64,000 nt of DNA from Pectinophora gossypiella (Eukaryota; Arthropoda; Insecta; Lepidoptera; Gelechiidae), in NCBI RefSeq assembly GCF_024362695.1, contig NC_065417.1, positions 11,587,001 through 11,651,000 of the forward strand, written 5' to 3'. The notes beneath the pieces were generated by a model. That model had not been told where the DNA came from, did no database searches, and saw only the letters and a list, made by a program, of their open reading frames with translations. Positions 29,301 through 41,263 of the stretch are shown piece after piece. Made by a program: the position numbers and the translations under genes. Within the stretch, counting starts at the first letter, position 1, and each line of letters begins with the position of its first letter.

Positions 29301-32300
29301 CATTTCGGCAACAGTAAAACATTACCTTAGTGTTTTCCAGGATTTGTGCCCGGTTAATGGCGGCAATAGGCTCACCCCATATTACATGGGACTTACAGAT
29401 AGCTGCCGAGGAGTGTGTATACTATATAACTACATACCAGGGTTGCCAGATATTTTTGCCAACGCGGGATTTTGGAGCTTTTTGAGTGAAAAAAGCGGGA
29501 TTCTTTCGTCGAAAGCGGCACATAGTCAAAAAACGTATATAATAAAAAATGAATATTTATCTTTTAATTTGAGTTCAAATTACGTTTACGTGACAATAGA
29601 TACCAAAAATATCCATAGAAAATGTATTTTAATAAAATATGATATTTTTAATCAGATTTACCCTATCGTTAAATAGTTGAGTCTTATTCGTCATCTGAAT
29701 AAAAAAAAACGGAAATCAAAATCAAAATTTCCAGTCCACACTTGTCTGTGCCATCCGCCCGCGCTTTCTCAGTACGTTGCACGCACGTGCGAGTTATTCC
29801 CGAAAAGCGGGACTGAGCCTGTCCCGCGCGGGACATTAAATTTTGATTTAAAAATCGGGACATACATACTATACTACCTACCTTCAGGACCTGAAGTTCA
29901 GTATACATGCGTTATGTTATGTTATCCTTTACCTTGGCCAAAACCCTCTCGTTCGTGTTCTTAAAGGTGACGTTAACGAAGCAGGCGGCGGGGAACACGA
30001 CACATATCAGCACCCCAATAGTGGAGCCCACTAATCCCAACACTAGTTCAATGTTGGGAATCAGCAGCGATATGAATAGTGCGACGGCGACGATAGCTAC
30101 GGTGATGCAGCGGAATGTTGTCTCTGGGATAGAGTGGTTGATTATGTGGTCGTGGTGAGCCGGGTGGATCTGAAAAATAAATAAGTAAATTCTTTAGGCT
30201 CGCCCCCTATTACCCATCATCATCTCCCTAGCATGATCCCGTTTTTCGCACGGTCCGCTTTCCTAACCTGAATATTTGACAGCTCCGGTTTTTTACAAAG
30301 CGACTGCCCGTCTTACCTTCCAACCCGCGAAGGGAAAACCAGCCCAATACAGGTTAGGTCACATACCTCCGAAAATGCATTTCTTGGGAATGTGGGTTTC
30401 CTCACGATGTTTTTCCTTTATCCGGTAACAGCCTCCGTGGTCTAGTGGTAAGAGCGTTAGGCTCACGATCTGGAGGTCCGGGTTCGATTCCCGATGGGGA
30501 CATTGTCGAAATCACTTTGTGAGACTGTCCTTTGTTTGGTAAGGACTTTTCAGGCTTGAATCACCTGATTGTCCGAAAAAGTAAGTTGATTCCGTGCTTC
30601 GGAGGGCACGTTAAGCCGTTGGTCCCGGCTATTAGCCGTAAAAATACCTCCACCAACCCGCAGTGGAGCAGCGTGGTGGAGTATGCTCCATACCCTCTCC
30701 GGTTGATTGAGGAGGCCTGTGCCCAGCAGTGGGACGTATATAGGCTATTTATGTTATGTTATGTTTTTCCTTTACCGCTGAGAACGTGATAATCATTTAT
30801 GAATTCGAAAACAGATTTGACCATCGTTGATTTAGGCCTGTGCTGGATTCGAATCCGCGATCTCGAAAGTGAGAGGCAAGCGTTCTAGCAACTGGGCTAC
30901 CACGGCCTCTATTACACATCACATATCATAAACTCATCCCAATTAGTCAGAGGTACATCCATCGCAAGATAGAACTAAGTAACCACGCTTTACAACCTTT
31001 CTGTTAGACCAACGTGCCAAGAGGTGAGCTGTATCGCCGTCTATAATTGAGTTAGTGATCACTAAAATAAATTAATAACCCGGCGCTAGGGAAAACATCG
31101 TCCCTGCCGGCGGGGTCGGTATGGGGCTCCCGGAATGTTTCTTTAGTCCCGACTTAATTATTCGCTTTTACGTTTAAAACATATTACATAATTTGTGAAT
31201 TTGATTTTACCTTTTTATATAGAAACGAGTACAAACTGGCGCGACACGGGAAGATGATGAGCGGGAAGCTGAACGCGAGGGACATGACGAAGCCCAGCTT
31301 GATGACGTCATTCGCCATCGTCGGCGACAGGGACATCAGGATGTTGCCTGCATTTAAAAAAGTAAATAGTAATTGTTGTTAGGATACCGACCATGAATCT
31401 CTTCCAAAAACTCCTTTAGGTCGCGCCAAAACTTCCGCCACCCCAAGCCACGAAAAAAGAAAAAAAAAAAAATAACTCGACTACCGCCGTCGCGCGTTTC
31501 TGTACAAGGAATTTTTAAAATAACGTAAAAGTCTGTAATAATTCAAGTTGTGCTGTTTAAACTTAATCTGAAAGTGCACTAGCAGTATCCAGAGTACCCC
31601 GGGGTCAAATGAAACCAAATTCAACAATCCTGTAAGTACTTTTCCTTTTGGTCGGTGTTTTGTATGGGCAAGTCTATTTTTGACATTCAAAAATATCACT
31701 ATACTTAGTTATCCAACAATAGGCTACTACAACCTAGTCAAATGAGATACTTTTAACGAAACGTCAAAACGAAAGTCTTCTTTGGAGTTTGTATGGAAAT
31801 ACAGTCCTGTGACGTCATCAATGAAAGCGGTCAAAGCTCAGACGCTGGTGGGGAGCGGAAAGTTGCCGTTCTATACGTAGTATTATTCCTTATTCTATGG
31901 CTCAACTCTGAATATTATTGTGTCAATGGGAGATAGCTGGTGATTATAGCGTAGGTTTTACCCATTGTAAGTACCAGCACTACTTTTAATTAAAGCATTA
32001 CTTTAAATTCATAACTGTACCCATAGTTTTTAAGTTATTAGATCCAATATTCAATTCAAATTCAAAAATATCTTTATTCAGTAGCTAACATAGTTACACT
32101 TTGAATCATCAATAAAATAAATACATTTTACTATTATTTACGGTACTTATACAGGGTGTTAGTGACATCGTAACGAATACTGATTCTGAGTTAATATCAA
32201 GTGGATTTTTCCGTCGCAAAATTCATTATTATTTTTTAGATTTTTTAAATTACTTTCTATTCTGATACTTTTGCGGTGGAAAATTCCACCTGATATTAAC

Positions 32301-35300
32301 TCAGAATAATAAGCTGAATCATCCTTCGAAAGTTTTCGTTACGATGTCACTAACACCCTGTATATCAATGTGAATGAGCACCATTATCATTAGTCAGTAT
32401 AGAGTCCGTACCAGATATATCTCGCGAGCAGAAGGCTATGTAGCCGAACAGGCCGAGGGTAAAGTACACGCTGGTGCAGATGTTGATAGCGTTCTTGGTC
32501 ACCACGTTCATCTTCTCCAGAGACAACGTTGGTAGAGACTCGAAGATTTCGAACAGTTGTCTGTGGAGTGGGAATTTATTTATAATTTATCTTAAATGTT
32601 GTTTTCACTGACAGTTGGCTCGACCATTATAGACAATACGAGAGTACAAAGTTAGTTAGTTAGTAATTTGATTCATCATCATCATCAGCCGTATGACGCC
32701 CACTGCTGGGCATAGGCCTCCCCCAAGGATCTCCACGACGATCGGTCCTGCGCTGCCCGCATCCAGCGGCTTCCCGCGACCTTCACCAGATCGTCGGTCC
32801 ACCTTGTAGCGGGCCTACCCACTGAGCGTCGTCCGACACGTGGTCGCCATTCCAGAACCTTTCCGCCCCATCGGCTATCGGTTCTCCTCGCTATGTGTCC
32901 TGCCCACTGCCACTTCAGCTTTGCAATTCTTCGAGCTATGTCGGTGACTTTAGTTCTCCTGCGGATCTCCTCATTTCTGATTCGATCGAGCAGGGAAATA
33001 CCGAGCATAGCTCTCTCCATTGCCCGCTGAGCGACACCGAGCCTCCTCACGAGACCCATAGTAAGCGGCCACGTCTCACTGCCGTAGGTCATCACTGGCA
33101 ACACGCACTGGTCAAAGACTTTCGTCTTGAGACACTGAGGTATTTTGGACGAGAAGATATTCCGCAGCTTCCCAAACGCTGCCCATCCGAGTTGGATCCG
33201 ACGAGAGATCTCTTTCTCGAAGTTGGACTTACCTAACTGGATTATTTGATTACCATCTAAAAAATCTTAGCTTTTAGCGTCTAATTGGCCTTATTACCGC
33301 TCAAATGAATTATTCAGTCTGGTTGCGTATATAAAATATTTTGTAGCAACTATGCTGTTAAAAATATTCTTAGTTGGCAACTGGTTGCATATTAAGACAA
33401 AACATTCTTCATTCACAACTAGTTGCCAACAAAGGAGTAAAATTCTTCCTTTGCAACTGGTTGCGAAACGTGGTTGCGATGACGGCCGAAGGGAAATAAA
33501 GTATACAAAATACCCATTTTTAGGTGTCCTAGAGAAACAACGCTGGTTCTGATTGTCGCCACATGCCAAAGCATCCAAAGAGAATATAATTCACTACGTT
33601 TAAAAATGATCCTTGTCGAGAGAGTATGCTTTCTATTCGCTACATAAAAAAACATAAACGTACCAAATTACGTCTGACGTCATTGCAAAAAGATGAAAAA
33701 AATACTTACGTTTGACAGAATAACGCCATGGAGAATATAGGCACGCACTGCAGCACGCCTGACGGCTTCCACATGTCCATCTTGGCATGCCAGTCGCCGG
33801 TCAACAGCTGGGAGGCTGCTTCTGTTATCACCTGCAACATTACAACATAGCCCGGATACTCCATTATTATTACTATTTGAAAAAGAAAGGGCTCCTCTAG
33901 ACCGTTTTTTTATAATTTATGATAATAATAATTACACATCACAGATATTGCACAATTCAATTAAATTCAATTTATATTAAATATTACATCATCACTAATT
34001 TAAGAGCCACGCTCTTGTCGGTGTAGCATTCTCCATTCTTGTCTATCAAAGACCAATTCCTTCACTTCCTTATAAGACACGACGTACGCCTTATCTTTAA
34101 TTGTTCCACGTAAGCTTTTATTGGTCTTCCCCTTCCTCTCTTTCCTTATAGCTTCCCTTCTATGATGTTTTTAATAAATTCGTCGTGTCTTATTAAGTGT
34201 CCAATCATCTTGCCTCTTCCTCAATAACTCTCAATATTTGCCTCCCTTACTCTTACTAGCACTTCCTCATTAGTAACTCTTTCAGTCCAACTTATTCTTT
34301 CCATCCTCCATGAACACCACATTTCAAAGGCCTCTAGTCTCTCTGTCTTTCTGAGTCAGCGTCCACGTTTCACATCCATAGGAAAATATTAAATAAGAAA
34401 AAAAATATTAAGATTATAGATATATAGATTATTATGATTATATGTCTTTTTGGGACGATGTTCCATGACTTTCTCCAGTGTCCAGCTCCTACTGAGTATA
34501 AGAACATCACAACTGCACAGCAAGTGTAGTGGCGTCTCATCCCAGATAATTATATAGGGAGGGTCCCAACACCCTTAATGCGGGGCGGAGTGTCTGTTCT
34601 TTGTTTTATGAACAGTCAAAGACAAAACTATTTGGATACATCTTGGCATTATTACTTCAGTTTTCGTTTTTCAGATGTGGAATGCTCACCAGTTTAGTGA
34701 GAGCGCTTTTGTCCTAGCCTTTCTTTAAAACATCATGGATTTGGAGAGGTATTTTATACAGTTTAAGTTACTAACTTTTATAACCAGACAGAAGTAGAAT
34801 CCTATGGTGGCAGCGCTAACGTTACTCAAGCTGTCAACATTCCTCAGGAGACCCAGAGGCAGCACACACACCAGAGACACTATCACCATTATTGATGTTC
34901 TGAAACATGACACAAATTCAAATTCAAAAATAACTTTATTCAGTATGTAACATAGTTACACTTTGAATCGTATTTTTTTTACATAACGAACGTCTCATCC
35001 GTCTAAAACTACTGCAGCTTCTCACTACCTGTATAGCCGGGGAAAAGAAGCTGCAAGAATTAAATTTAGAAATTCGTTGTTCAATTTGAATAGTTAATTT
35101 ACCTTTAAGTTAGTTGGTTAATTTGGTAAGTTCATAAGTTCGTTGTTAATTTTAGACTAGGAAAGTACAATTGGGTAGTTTCAAATTCTGATTACTAAAT
35201 ACAGACAGATTTTAAAGGCGATAATAACCTTTTATCAATTTTAATAAAGAAAAGTGCAATAATAATAACATTTTGTCACGTTTTTCTATGACGTCACAGG

Positions 35301-38179
35301 TTACTTTTTCATACAAATTATATAGTAATTTCGTGTTTAGGCGTTTAGTAAAAATTAATTGATTTGACTAGTTGGAAACTACCCTATTAAATAATATACT
35401 AAACCTCAATATATCACTCTGGCTGATGTTGAACATCTTGGCGATGATCTGCGGGCCGAGGTCGCCGACGACGACAAAGTACGCGATGCAAGTACCCATG
35501 AGAAACCCAATGATGCCCACCTCCACTGCTAACTTGCCAGCTGGACCGAACACATGGAACGCTGGGAACACAAACGATACATCATCATCATCAGCCCATT
35601 AACGTCCCCACTGCTGGGGCACGGGCCTTCCCTATGGATGGATAGGGAGATCGGGTCTTAAACAATCACGCGGGCCCAGTGTGGATTGATGGTTGTTAAC
35701 GACTGCTAATGCAGCCGGACCACCGCTTAACGTGCCTTCCGAAGCCCAGAGGAGCTCGAGATGAACTTTTTTTTTGTGGTCACCCATCCTATGACCGGCC
35801 TTTGTGAAAGTTGCTTAACTTCAACAATCGCAGACCGAGCGCTTTTACCGCTGCGCCACGAGCTCCTCAAACGATACAATAAGGTAATATAAGCTCACGA
35901 CTATACTGCATGATGAGCGCAAGTAGTACCGTAGTATAGTATGTATGTAGTGTAGTAGTAGTAGTATAGTGTGTAGTATTTATTTATTTACAGCTTTTTT
36001 TTCAGATAGTTACATTTTAAAGTTTTTCCTTAATAATAATAATAATATAATATCTACGATAACCAATCTGTGTGCCTTGGGGCAATGGCCTCCCCCATTT
36101 CTCTCCATTCTTTTTTGTTATCTACGAATCTGGTCCAGGTCTTAGTGTTTCCAGCCATTGACATTATTTCGTCGGCCCACGTTTTAAATTGCCTACACCC
36201 TGTTTCTCTTATCAGTCAGACTACACAGTCAGTGTGTAGTATAGTATGTTCCAATGATTAAATTCAAATTCAAAAATATCTTTATTCAGTATGTAACATA
36301 GTTACACTTTGAATCGTCAATTTTTACATAACAAACGTCTCATCCGCCTAAAACTACTGCAGCTTCTCACAACCTGTATAGCCGGGCCGGATCTTTACCA
36401 GAACTTTACTAAGCAAGATGAACTAAGTACCCACACCTTACCAAGCTTACTGTTAGACTATTGTGATAGGTGGTGAGGCATAACATAACATAAACAGCCT
36501 ACATACATCCCACTGCTGGGCACATGCCTCCCCTCAATCAACCGGAGGGAGTATGGAGCATAATTCATTACGCTGCTCCACTGTGGGTTGGTGGAGGTGT
36601 CTTTACAGCTAATAACCACCACACACACACACATAACATGTATATCTAAAAAAATAGTAATATGTATATCACAATATCATTATGTATATCAACAATAGTG
36701 CATCACAGTAATTAACTAAATTAACAATTAATAACAAGAATTAGCCAGGACACAAATCTAAAAGGTATTGCTTAAGTATTTTTTTAAATTGACTTTTGGT
36801 TGTTTTGAGATGGATATTCTCAGACAAACTATATAGTATGTAGGGAGGTTCTTTTTTAAAATACTTGTTAATATTTTGTGATGAGACCATGTAGAGTTTA
36901 AGGGACACTAAGCAGTTCCCTTGACACAGCAACCGCTTACCCCTTACACTTTATATAGTCCCATCACAACATATAAACAAGCATTGAACATGTGTTTAAG
37001 AATTTGAAGACTACTTGTACAACACCGGTTCACTATATATTCTTAGAGCAGTCATTGTTTGGTTCTCCATAATTTGTTTTGTAATATGGATCTGGTTATT
37101 AAACAAAATTGTAGAATGTATGATATCATAGCAGATAAACCAAAACCATTGTGTTTATACAAGTGGCACTCTGTCAAATATTACCTACATACCTACTCAT
37201 CATAATTAAATAAAATAGACCATAAATTACATTACTTTTGTAGAAACATTTCCATACATTATTCACAAAAACATTGAAACATTGTATTATGTTTTACTTA
37301 TAAACTATACAGGGGGAATTTTTAAATGATAAGTTTTAATCTTAATAGATAGATAGATAGATAGATAAAAACATTTATTTGGTCTACAGACACACATGCA
37401 TACAAAAAGAAAAAAATTAGATACAGACAGCCAATCAACAGAGACGAAGTTCTGAATACACACTTCCTCTCTTCCCTTCAACGTTGCTGTGCCCTACAGG
37501 GTCCATGTTTTAGTTCCTATGCCTATGTAACACCCCATTGTACTACATGGAATGCAATAAATTTATTGAATTGAATTGAATTGGGGGTTGGTGACACCCT
37601 GTATGCATGATGGAATACTTACCTAGAAATTCGAAAGTTCTTCTTCTAGCTATTAGTGCAGATTTGAGGAGGAAATAGCAGCAGAGCCGGGAGACCAAAC
37701 CCATCAACAACAGAATTAAAGTTGCCAACAAGACTCCACACTGAAAATCATTTATTTCATTTGTAATGAAAGAATACTAATTATTCCAATTATGAGTAAT
37801 ATAAAATGACCTCAGGTACATCACGATTTTGAATTAAATTACCTTGAAAGACTACTATAACGTCGATCTAAGGGTATAGTACTTAAATCATCTTGATCAT
37901 TATATCAGTGTAAAAAATGTATGTAGGAAGTTACGGACTTATGTGTCTTCAAGAGACAAATATACTGCATTCAACTATATATACACTAGGTTCAAAACTT
38001 TTCACATGCAAACCAATAATGTACACGTGTATAAAGCTACTGTAATAATAGGAAAACATAGAAAAATAAAGAGAATAATAATGTGGGCTACTTACTTGTT
38101 GAAAACAAAATGGCATAGCTAATATACCCACTCCTATGATACTGTTAGCCAATGTAATAGATTGGCCTGCCGTCCCCAT
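26329..38179 (-). CDS. SLC38A10: SLC38A10-type sodium-coupled neutral amino acid transporter
   Basis: Members of the SLC38 family move neutral amino acids with sodium; the A10 type has an unusually long cytosolic tail. Exons in transcript order: 38179-38096, 37740-37623, 35561-35405, 34899-34776, 33831-33710, 32560-32412, 31347-31211, 30169-29933, 28670-28514, 28358-26329. All are GT-AG with matching phases, giving 1104 residues, close to the human protein. Residues 1-400 hold the membrane bundle: SITLANSIIGVGILAMPFCF, GTCIAYFVVVGDLGP, MVIVSLVCVLPLGLLRN, CVPIFSMALFCQT, GFVMSLAFSFPLIIFPCR, IPNIELVLGLVGSTIGVL, then AVLILGLVIMVLGTYANLQ. The tail has a coiled coil (about 547-597, EEQKELIKEQKEILDEIKK), heptad-like QGNIQSP repeats (about 708-785) and polar Gln/Asn runs. 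The start is ATG at 38179; a GTG two codons upstream was not used. It converges on ELYS. Confidence 0.92.
27289..27522 (-). repeat. SLC38A10: Coding minisatellite: 11 tandem 21-base units
   Basis: Eleven in-frame copies of a 21-base unit encode QGNIQSP (variants QANIQSP, QGNNQSP, QANIESP, QGNIQGP, QGNIQNP). On the plus strand it reads cttgtgggctctgaatatt repeatedly. Near-identical neighbours suggest recent slippage or unequal crossing-over. It lies in the disordered tail, so copy-number change would be tolerated. Confidence 0.95.
28800..29045. repeat. M2 element
   Basis: The copy runs from gactgggtcaaagataaatt through attgatgacgtcacaggac to catttgactcggttgtcaag. It is in an SLC38A10 intron, and is more diverged than the 22950 copy. 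Confidence 0.6.
29190..29870. repeat. SINE tail piece and a possible DNA-transposon MITE
   Basis: Bases 29190-29250 are an inverted fragment of the third SINE tail (tcttctatcgtgtgggttg...accaacctcatcaaacctgg). From 29449 a unit begins cagggttgccagatatttt and runs to about 29870 (tttaaaaatcgggac). It has repeated gcgggat/cgggac words, some inverted, and similar tacatac words at both flanks. The second call is tentative. Confidence 0.4.
30200..30908 (-). repeat. tRNA-derived SINE, split by a second SINE
   Basis: Read on the minus strand from 30908, the head is gccgtggtagcccagttgct...gcggattcgaatcc (A and B boxes). The body passes ctcagcggtaaaggaaaaac and then gaggaaacccacattcccaa, and ends with gggagatgatgatgggtaat. 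The body is interrupted at 30421-30760 by another SINE. It lies in the intron between SLC38A10 exons 7 and 8. Confidence 0.8.
30421..30760 (+). repeat. Full-length tRNA-Val-like SINE with 14-base target duplication
   Basis: The direct repeat atgtttttccttta (30407-30420 and 30761-30774) brackets the element. It runs from the pol III head (tggtctagtggtaagagcg...gggttcgattcccgatgggg) through the shared body to an (atgtt)n tail. Removing it restores a continuous older SINE on the other strand. Confidence 0.9.
31727..31850 (-). repeat. M2 fragment
   Basis: Inverted M2 block: acctagtcaaatgagatact ... cgtcaaaacgaaagtc ... cctgtgacgtcatcaatgaa. It stops at the centre of the element. Confidence 0.6.
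32152..32360. repeat. M1 foldback MITE, complete
   Basis: It opens cagggtgttagtgacatcg, closes cgatgtcactaacaccctg, and has TA on both sides. The arms (ctgagttaatatcaagtgg against ccacctgatattaactcag) pair along nearly the whole 209 bases. It is the cleanest single copy in the window. Confidence 0.9.
32672..33232 (-). repeat. LINE reverse-transcriptase C-terminal fragment
   Basis: One open minus-strand frame reads FEKEISRRIQLGWAAFGKL, then VLPVMTYGSETWPLTMGLV, then AKLKWQWAGHIARRTDS and RPATRWTDDLVKVAGSRW. YGSETW...GH.AR..D.RW...RRRSVGRP..RW.DD is the diagnostic C-terminus of RTE/Jockey-like endonuclease-reverse transcriptases. It has no internal stop and is 5-prime truncated, so it is a fairly young insertion. 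It ends with a (gat)n-like 3-prime tail and lies between SLC38A10 exons 5 and 6. Confidence 0.9.
33960..34390 (-). repeat. Decayed LINE fragment
   Basis: On the minus strand, pieces of a reverse-transcriptase C-terminus can be read across several frames (GCETWTLTQKDRE-like start, then RRIY..HHRREAIRKERKGK, then SYKEVKELVFDRQEWRMLH). There are multiple stops and frameshifts. It is an older relative of the 12818 fragment. Confidence 0.65.
34917..35060 (-). repeat. LINE 3-prime end
   Basis: The sequence attcaaattcaaaaataact, then agtatgtaacatagttacac, then ctactgcagcttctcacta matches 36258-36390, 12253-12380 and (inverted) 61685-61825. On the minus strand these copies finish with a tttgaat-type microsatellite, as in CR1/L2-like LINEs. 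Confidence 0.6.
35163..35395. repeat. M2 element
   Basis: It runs from gggtagtttcaaattctgat through tttctatgacgtcacaggtt to gatttgactagttggaaac. The copy ends just 10 bases short of the 3-prime edge of SLC38A10 exon 3 (35405), so the donor gtttag there lies next to it. Confidence 0.7.
35579..35868 (-). repeat. tRNA/5S-like SINE
   Basis: Inverted full copy: (atc)n tail, cagcccattaacgtccccac, then the shared body, then ggtcacccatcctatgaccg (the 5S-like block), and gctgcgccacgagctcct (the tRNA-like head). It begins about 20 bases upstream, in transcript sense, of the acceptor of SLC38A10 exon 3. Confidence 0.85.
36054..36197 (-). repeat. LINE reverse-transcriptase C-terminus (fragment)
   Basis: The minus-strand frame reads CRQFKTWADEIMSMAGNTKT, then WTRFVDNKKEWREMGEAIAP, then RHTDWLS and a stop. 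W.DEI...AG..W.R...DK.EW...GEA is the usual end of RTE/Jockey-type reverse transcriptases. Confidence 0.7.
36258..36620 (-). repeat. LINE 3-prime end plus SINE fragment
   Basis: Bases 36258-36390 repeat the aaaaatatctttattcagta ... actactgcagcttctcaca unit. Bases 36405-36485 match the atcttgcgatgg-type repeat of 24475. Bases 36480-36620 are an inverted SINE tail and body (cataaacagcctacatacat ... ctcaatcaaccggaggg ... gttggtggaggtgtcttt). Confidence 0.6.
37335..37600. repeat. Microsatellites and a repeat end
   Basis: A (gata)n run (atagatagatagatagata) at about 37343-37366 and a (ttgaa)n run at about 37560-37582 flank 190 bases of non-coding sequence that look like an element 3-prime end. It lies in SLC38A10 intron 2. 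Confidence 0.5.
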
Positions 38180-38359
38180 TTTCACAATTCACTTTTAAGT
38201 ATTTTTCTCTAATAATTTAGACTGAAACACCTAAATCGAATAGTTCGCTAGCACTACCACATCATAGCAACGTTTTGTTTTGACGTAAATATAACGTGAC
38301 ATTTGTACAGTGTTGCCAGTCACGTATTTTCATAAAAAAATATATTATAAAAAAAATAG

Positions 38360-38500
38360 ATATAGATATCAATTTAGAATCATGGTCTGAAGTAGTCTAA
38401 ATTGATGATTCTGAGATTTAGTAGAATATTTTGAAATTATTTTCAGTTCAATACTTATGCGACGAAAAATTCTACTTGATATCAACTCAAAATCATGGAA
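38360..38500. repeat. M1 relic
   Basis: The internal arms of M1 (atcatggtctgaag ... gcgacgaaaaattctacttg ... atatcaactcaaaatcatgg) remain, but both termini are lost. It is upstream of the SLC38A10 start codon. Confidence 0.55.
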
Positions 38501-38960
38501 ATACCTACCATTGCGAATAGTGATGGATGTTTTAGAGATAGCCTATTAGATTTATATTCTACAACCCTACAGCAACTTAAATAAATGAGTATCCACATAA
38601 TTTCCTATCTCTATGATCCACATGGACATGGTATGGGCATTAAAGATCTTATGAGGCGGTACGAGGAAAAAAGCTTTTATAAAACCAAGCCAAAAAAGTC
38701 AAATATTCACCTCTGATTTCTCTTGCACGCTACATTTTTATTCACCGAAAGCTTATGAAGTTGTTGTAGTAATAAATAATCGATATCGTAGATAGATACC
38801 GGTACATCACTAAAAATGCTGATAGTATTTAAAAACTAGCACCAACCAAGACAGCAAATCGCGCTCTAAAAAGTAGTTATGAAACAAGAACAGGCTTCTC
38901 CGATATTCATCCGATTAGAGATGTTAGAAGATAGCCGTGAATTCAATGAGGGACTTTCCA

Positions 38961-39286
38961 TTTATGGACCTCCGTAGTCCAGTGGTTGAGCAACGCTCAC
39001 AATCCGAAGGTCCCGGGTTAGATTCCCAGTGAGGACATATCATAAAAATTACTTTGCGGTCCCTAGTTTGGTTAGGACATTGCTGGCTGATCACCAGATT
39101 GTCCGGAAGTAAGATGATCCGTGCTTCGGAAGGCACGTTAAGCCGTTGGTCCCGGTTACTACTTACTAACTTACGTTAGTAGTCGTTACATGAGCCATGT
39201 CAGGGGCCTTTGGCGGCTCAATAGTAACCCTGACACCAGGGTTGATGAGGTTGGTACTCCACCTCACAACCCACACGATAGAAGAA
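38961..39286 (+). repeat. tRNA-Val-like SINE with third tail and target duplication
   Basis: The direct repeat gggactttcca (38950-38960 and 39287-39297) flanks the copy. The head is tagtccagtggttgagcaac...cccgggttagattccc, then the shared body (cgtgcttcggaaggcacgtt), then ccctgacaccagggttgatg...cacacgatagaag. It is full-length and fairly young. Confidence 0.9.
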
Positions 39287-39838
39287 GGGACTTTCCAGGC
39301 TACGTTCACCAAAATCAATATAGATGGCGATGTACGGCTTTAATGTTATAATGGTGTTACTCGGGTACATAATGAGGCACTTCCCAGGTGCCATCTACTA
39401 TATTTGTTTTATTACTTGCTATCTATTTTATCTTTATTACCTATTTTATTATTTATATACTACTTATTTTCTTTTATTACAGGGGTACATAATTTTTTCA
39501 AAAAAATATAATATTACATACATACTTATATAAAAATTTTAGTTGCTTTATATTTGGATCAGATTATGTAGGTATATAATTATGTTGCTATCAGAATAAT
39601 AATGGGTAGAAGACGTATTGAACTGGGTGTAATATAAAGGGTTATCATTTATACCCAAAAACAATGATCTGTTATACATGAAATTAGAAGGATAAATAGG
39701 CATTTTTTTTACAGCGCCCTCTATTCTTTTTATGGGGACCGTACCCTGGAAACTCCCACATTATCGGCTTATCGAAGAAAGGTGAGCCATAAATAAGGAG
39801 TCAGAAGGCAGATCTGTAGCCAATTTAGTATCTCTGTA

Positions 39839-39980
39839 CGGTCACGAGCATTAATATGTATACACTTTGGAACCATGTCACATTAACTTTTTTGACAAAT
39901 TGGACTGTAAGTCTCACTAACTGTCAAATATGTTAGTGCGACAGAGTCTTAAAGTGGGTACATTATATTGCTCATGAGTG
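39839..39980 (-). repeat. M5 element
   Basis: Inverted copy: cggtcacgagcattaatatg ... ccatgtcacattaactttt ... gggtacattatattgctcat. About 140 bases, non-coding. Confidence 0.75.
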
Positions 39981-40754
39981 TACATGTACAGTATAGACCA
40001 TTGTTTTTATTAAGTTACAAAAGAAACAACAGTTAATTGCATATTTAGTATTTAATAACGTAGTTCTTTGGTACTCAGAGGATAATATAAATAAGATTAT
40101 TTCACTCAATTAAAATTACATAAATACAATATTAGCTACCTACCTACTGTAAGATTACAGTTACAATGAAACAATTTCGAATAAATAAAAGTTCAATTCA
40201 GGCGGGATTTTCATTGTCTTTGGCTGAATAATATAATGAAATTAATAACAGGGTAATAAAAAATAAATATTTTTTTCTATGACAAAGCTGGCACCTAATA
40301 TTTTGCACAAGACTATAATTATAACAATATAAAGAGCATTTAGAGCGAAGAAAATTATACTAGGCTTAATTCAGAGCTATATTGTTAAAAATGCATAAAT
40401 TGTTTTTATTTTTTATAAAAAGAGTCCCACTGGCTAAAATTATTTACTGTACATAAAAAGTAAAAAACTGTCAGTAGGTACTTTATAGTATCATTATCTA
40501 TCGTTATATTGCTTTTACGTATGTAAAAACTTAAATACCTACTATAATTTGTATAACTTCCCTTAATTTTAAGCCCATTCTATAAAATTTCTACAAAATA
40601 TTGTGCCAAACATGCTATATAACTTATATGCTATTTCAATAGTGATAATTATATTTATAACTATTATAAACATGTTATGTGTTTCTACAGAGTTTCATAT
40701 ACCTGCCTCAGTGTAATGGTAATGGATAATACGATGCCGTCGTAAACGACTATA

Positions 40755-41263
40755 CAGGGTGTTAATGACATCGTAACGAAAACTTTGAGGGATGATTCAG
40801 ACCATAATTCTGAGTTGACATCAAGTGGACTTTTCCGTCGCAAAAGTATGAAGCTGAAAATAGTTAAAATTAGAACACGTTATGAAAATGCTATATATTG
40901 AATGCTATATAAGGAATTTTCCGATAGGAAATTCCACTTGATAGATATCAACTCAAAATCATGATCTGAATCAGGGTTCGTTACGATGTCACTAACACCC
41001 ACATACGTACCTGTATGGCTACCGGTATGTACTTGTACGGGGTGTAAGTGACATCGTAACCTATACTCAGAGGGATGATTCAGTTCATTATTCTAAGTTT
41101 AAATCAAGTGAAATTTTCCATTGCAAAACTATAGAATTAAAAAACACACAAAAAACATCAATTTTGCGACGGAAAATTCGACTTGATATTAGCTCAGAAT
41201 CTGAATCGTTTTATGGTCTGAATCATCCCCCTCAGTATTTGTTACGATGTCACTAACATTCTG
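40755..41263. repeat. Twin M1 foldback MITEs
   Basis: Unit 1 is 40755-41001 and unit 2 is 41036-41263, with TA at the outer flanks. The spacer catacgtacctgtatggcta...ccggtatgtacttgtac matches the spacer of the twins at 10475-10879. Each unit is a palindrome with arms like gagttgacatcaagtggac. Confidence 0.85.

Noticed and set aside
29677..29964. 95-codon plus-strand frame
   Set aside because: It overlaps the antisense of transporter exon 8 and a repeat; no independent support.
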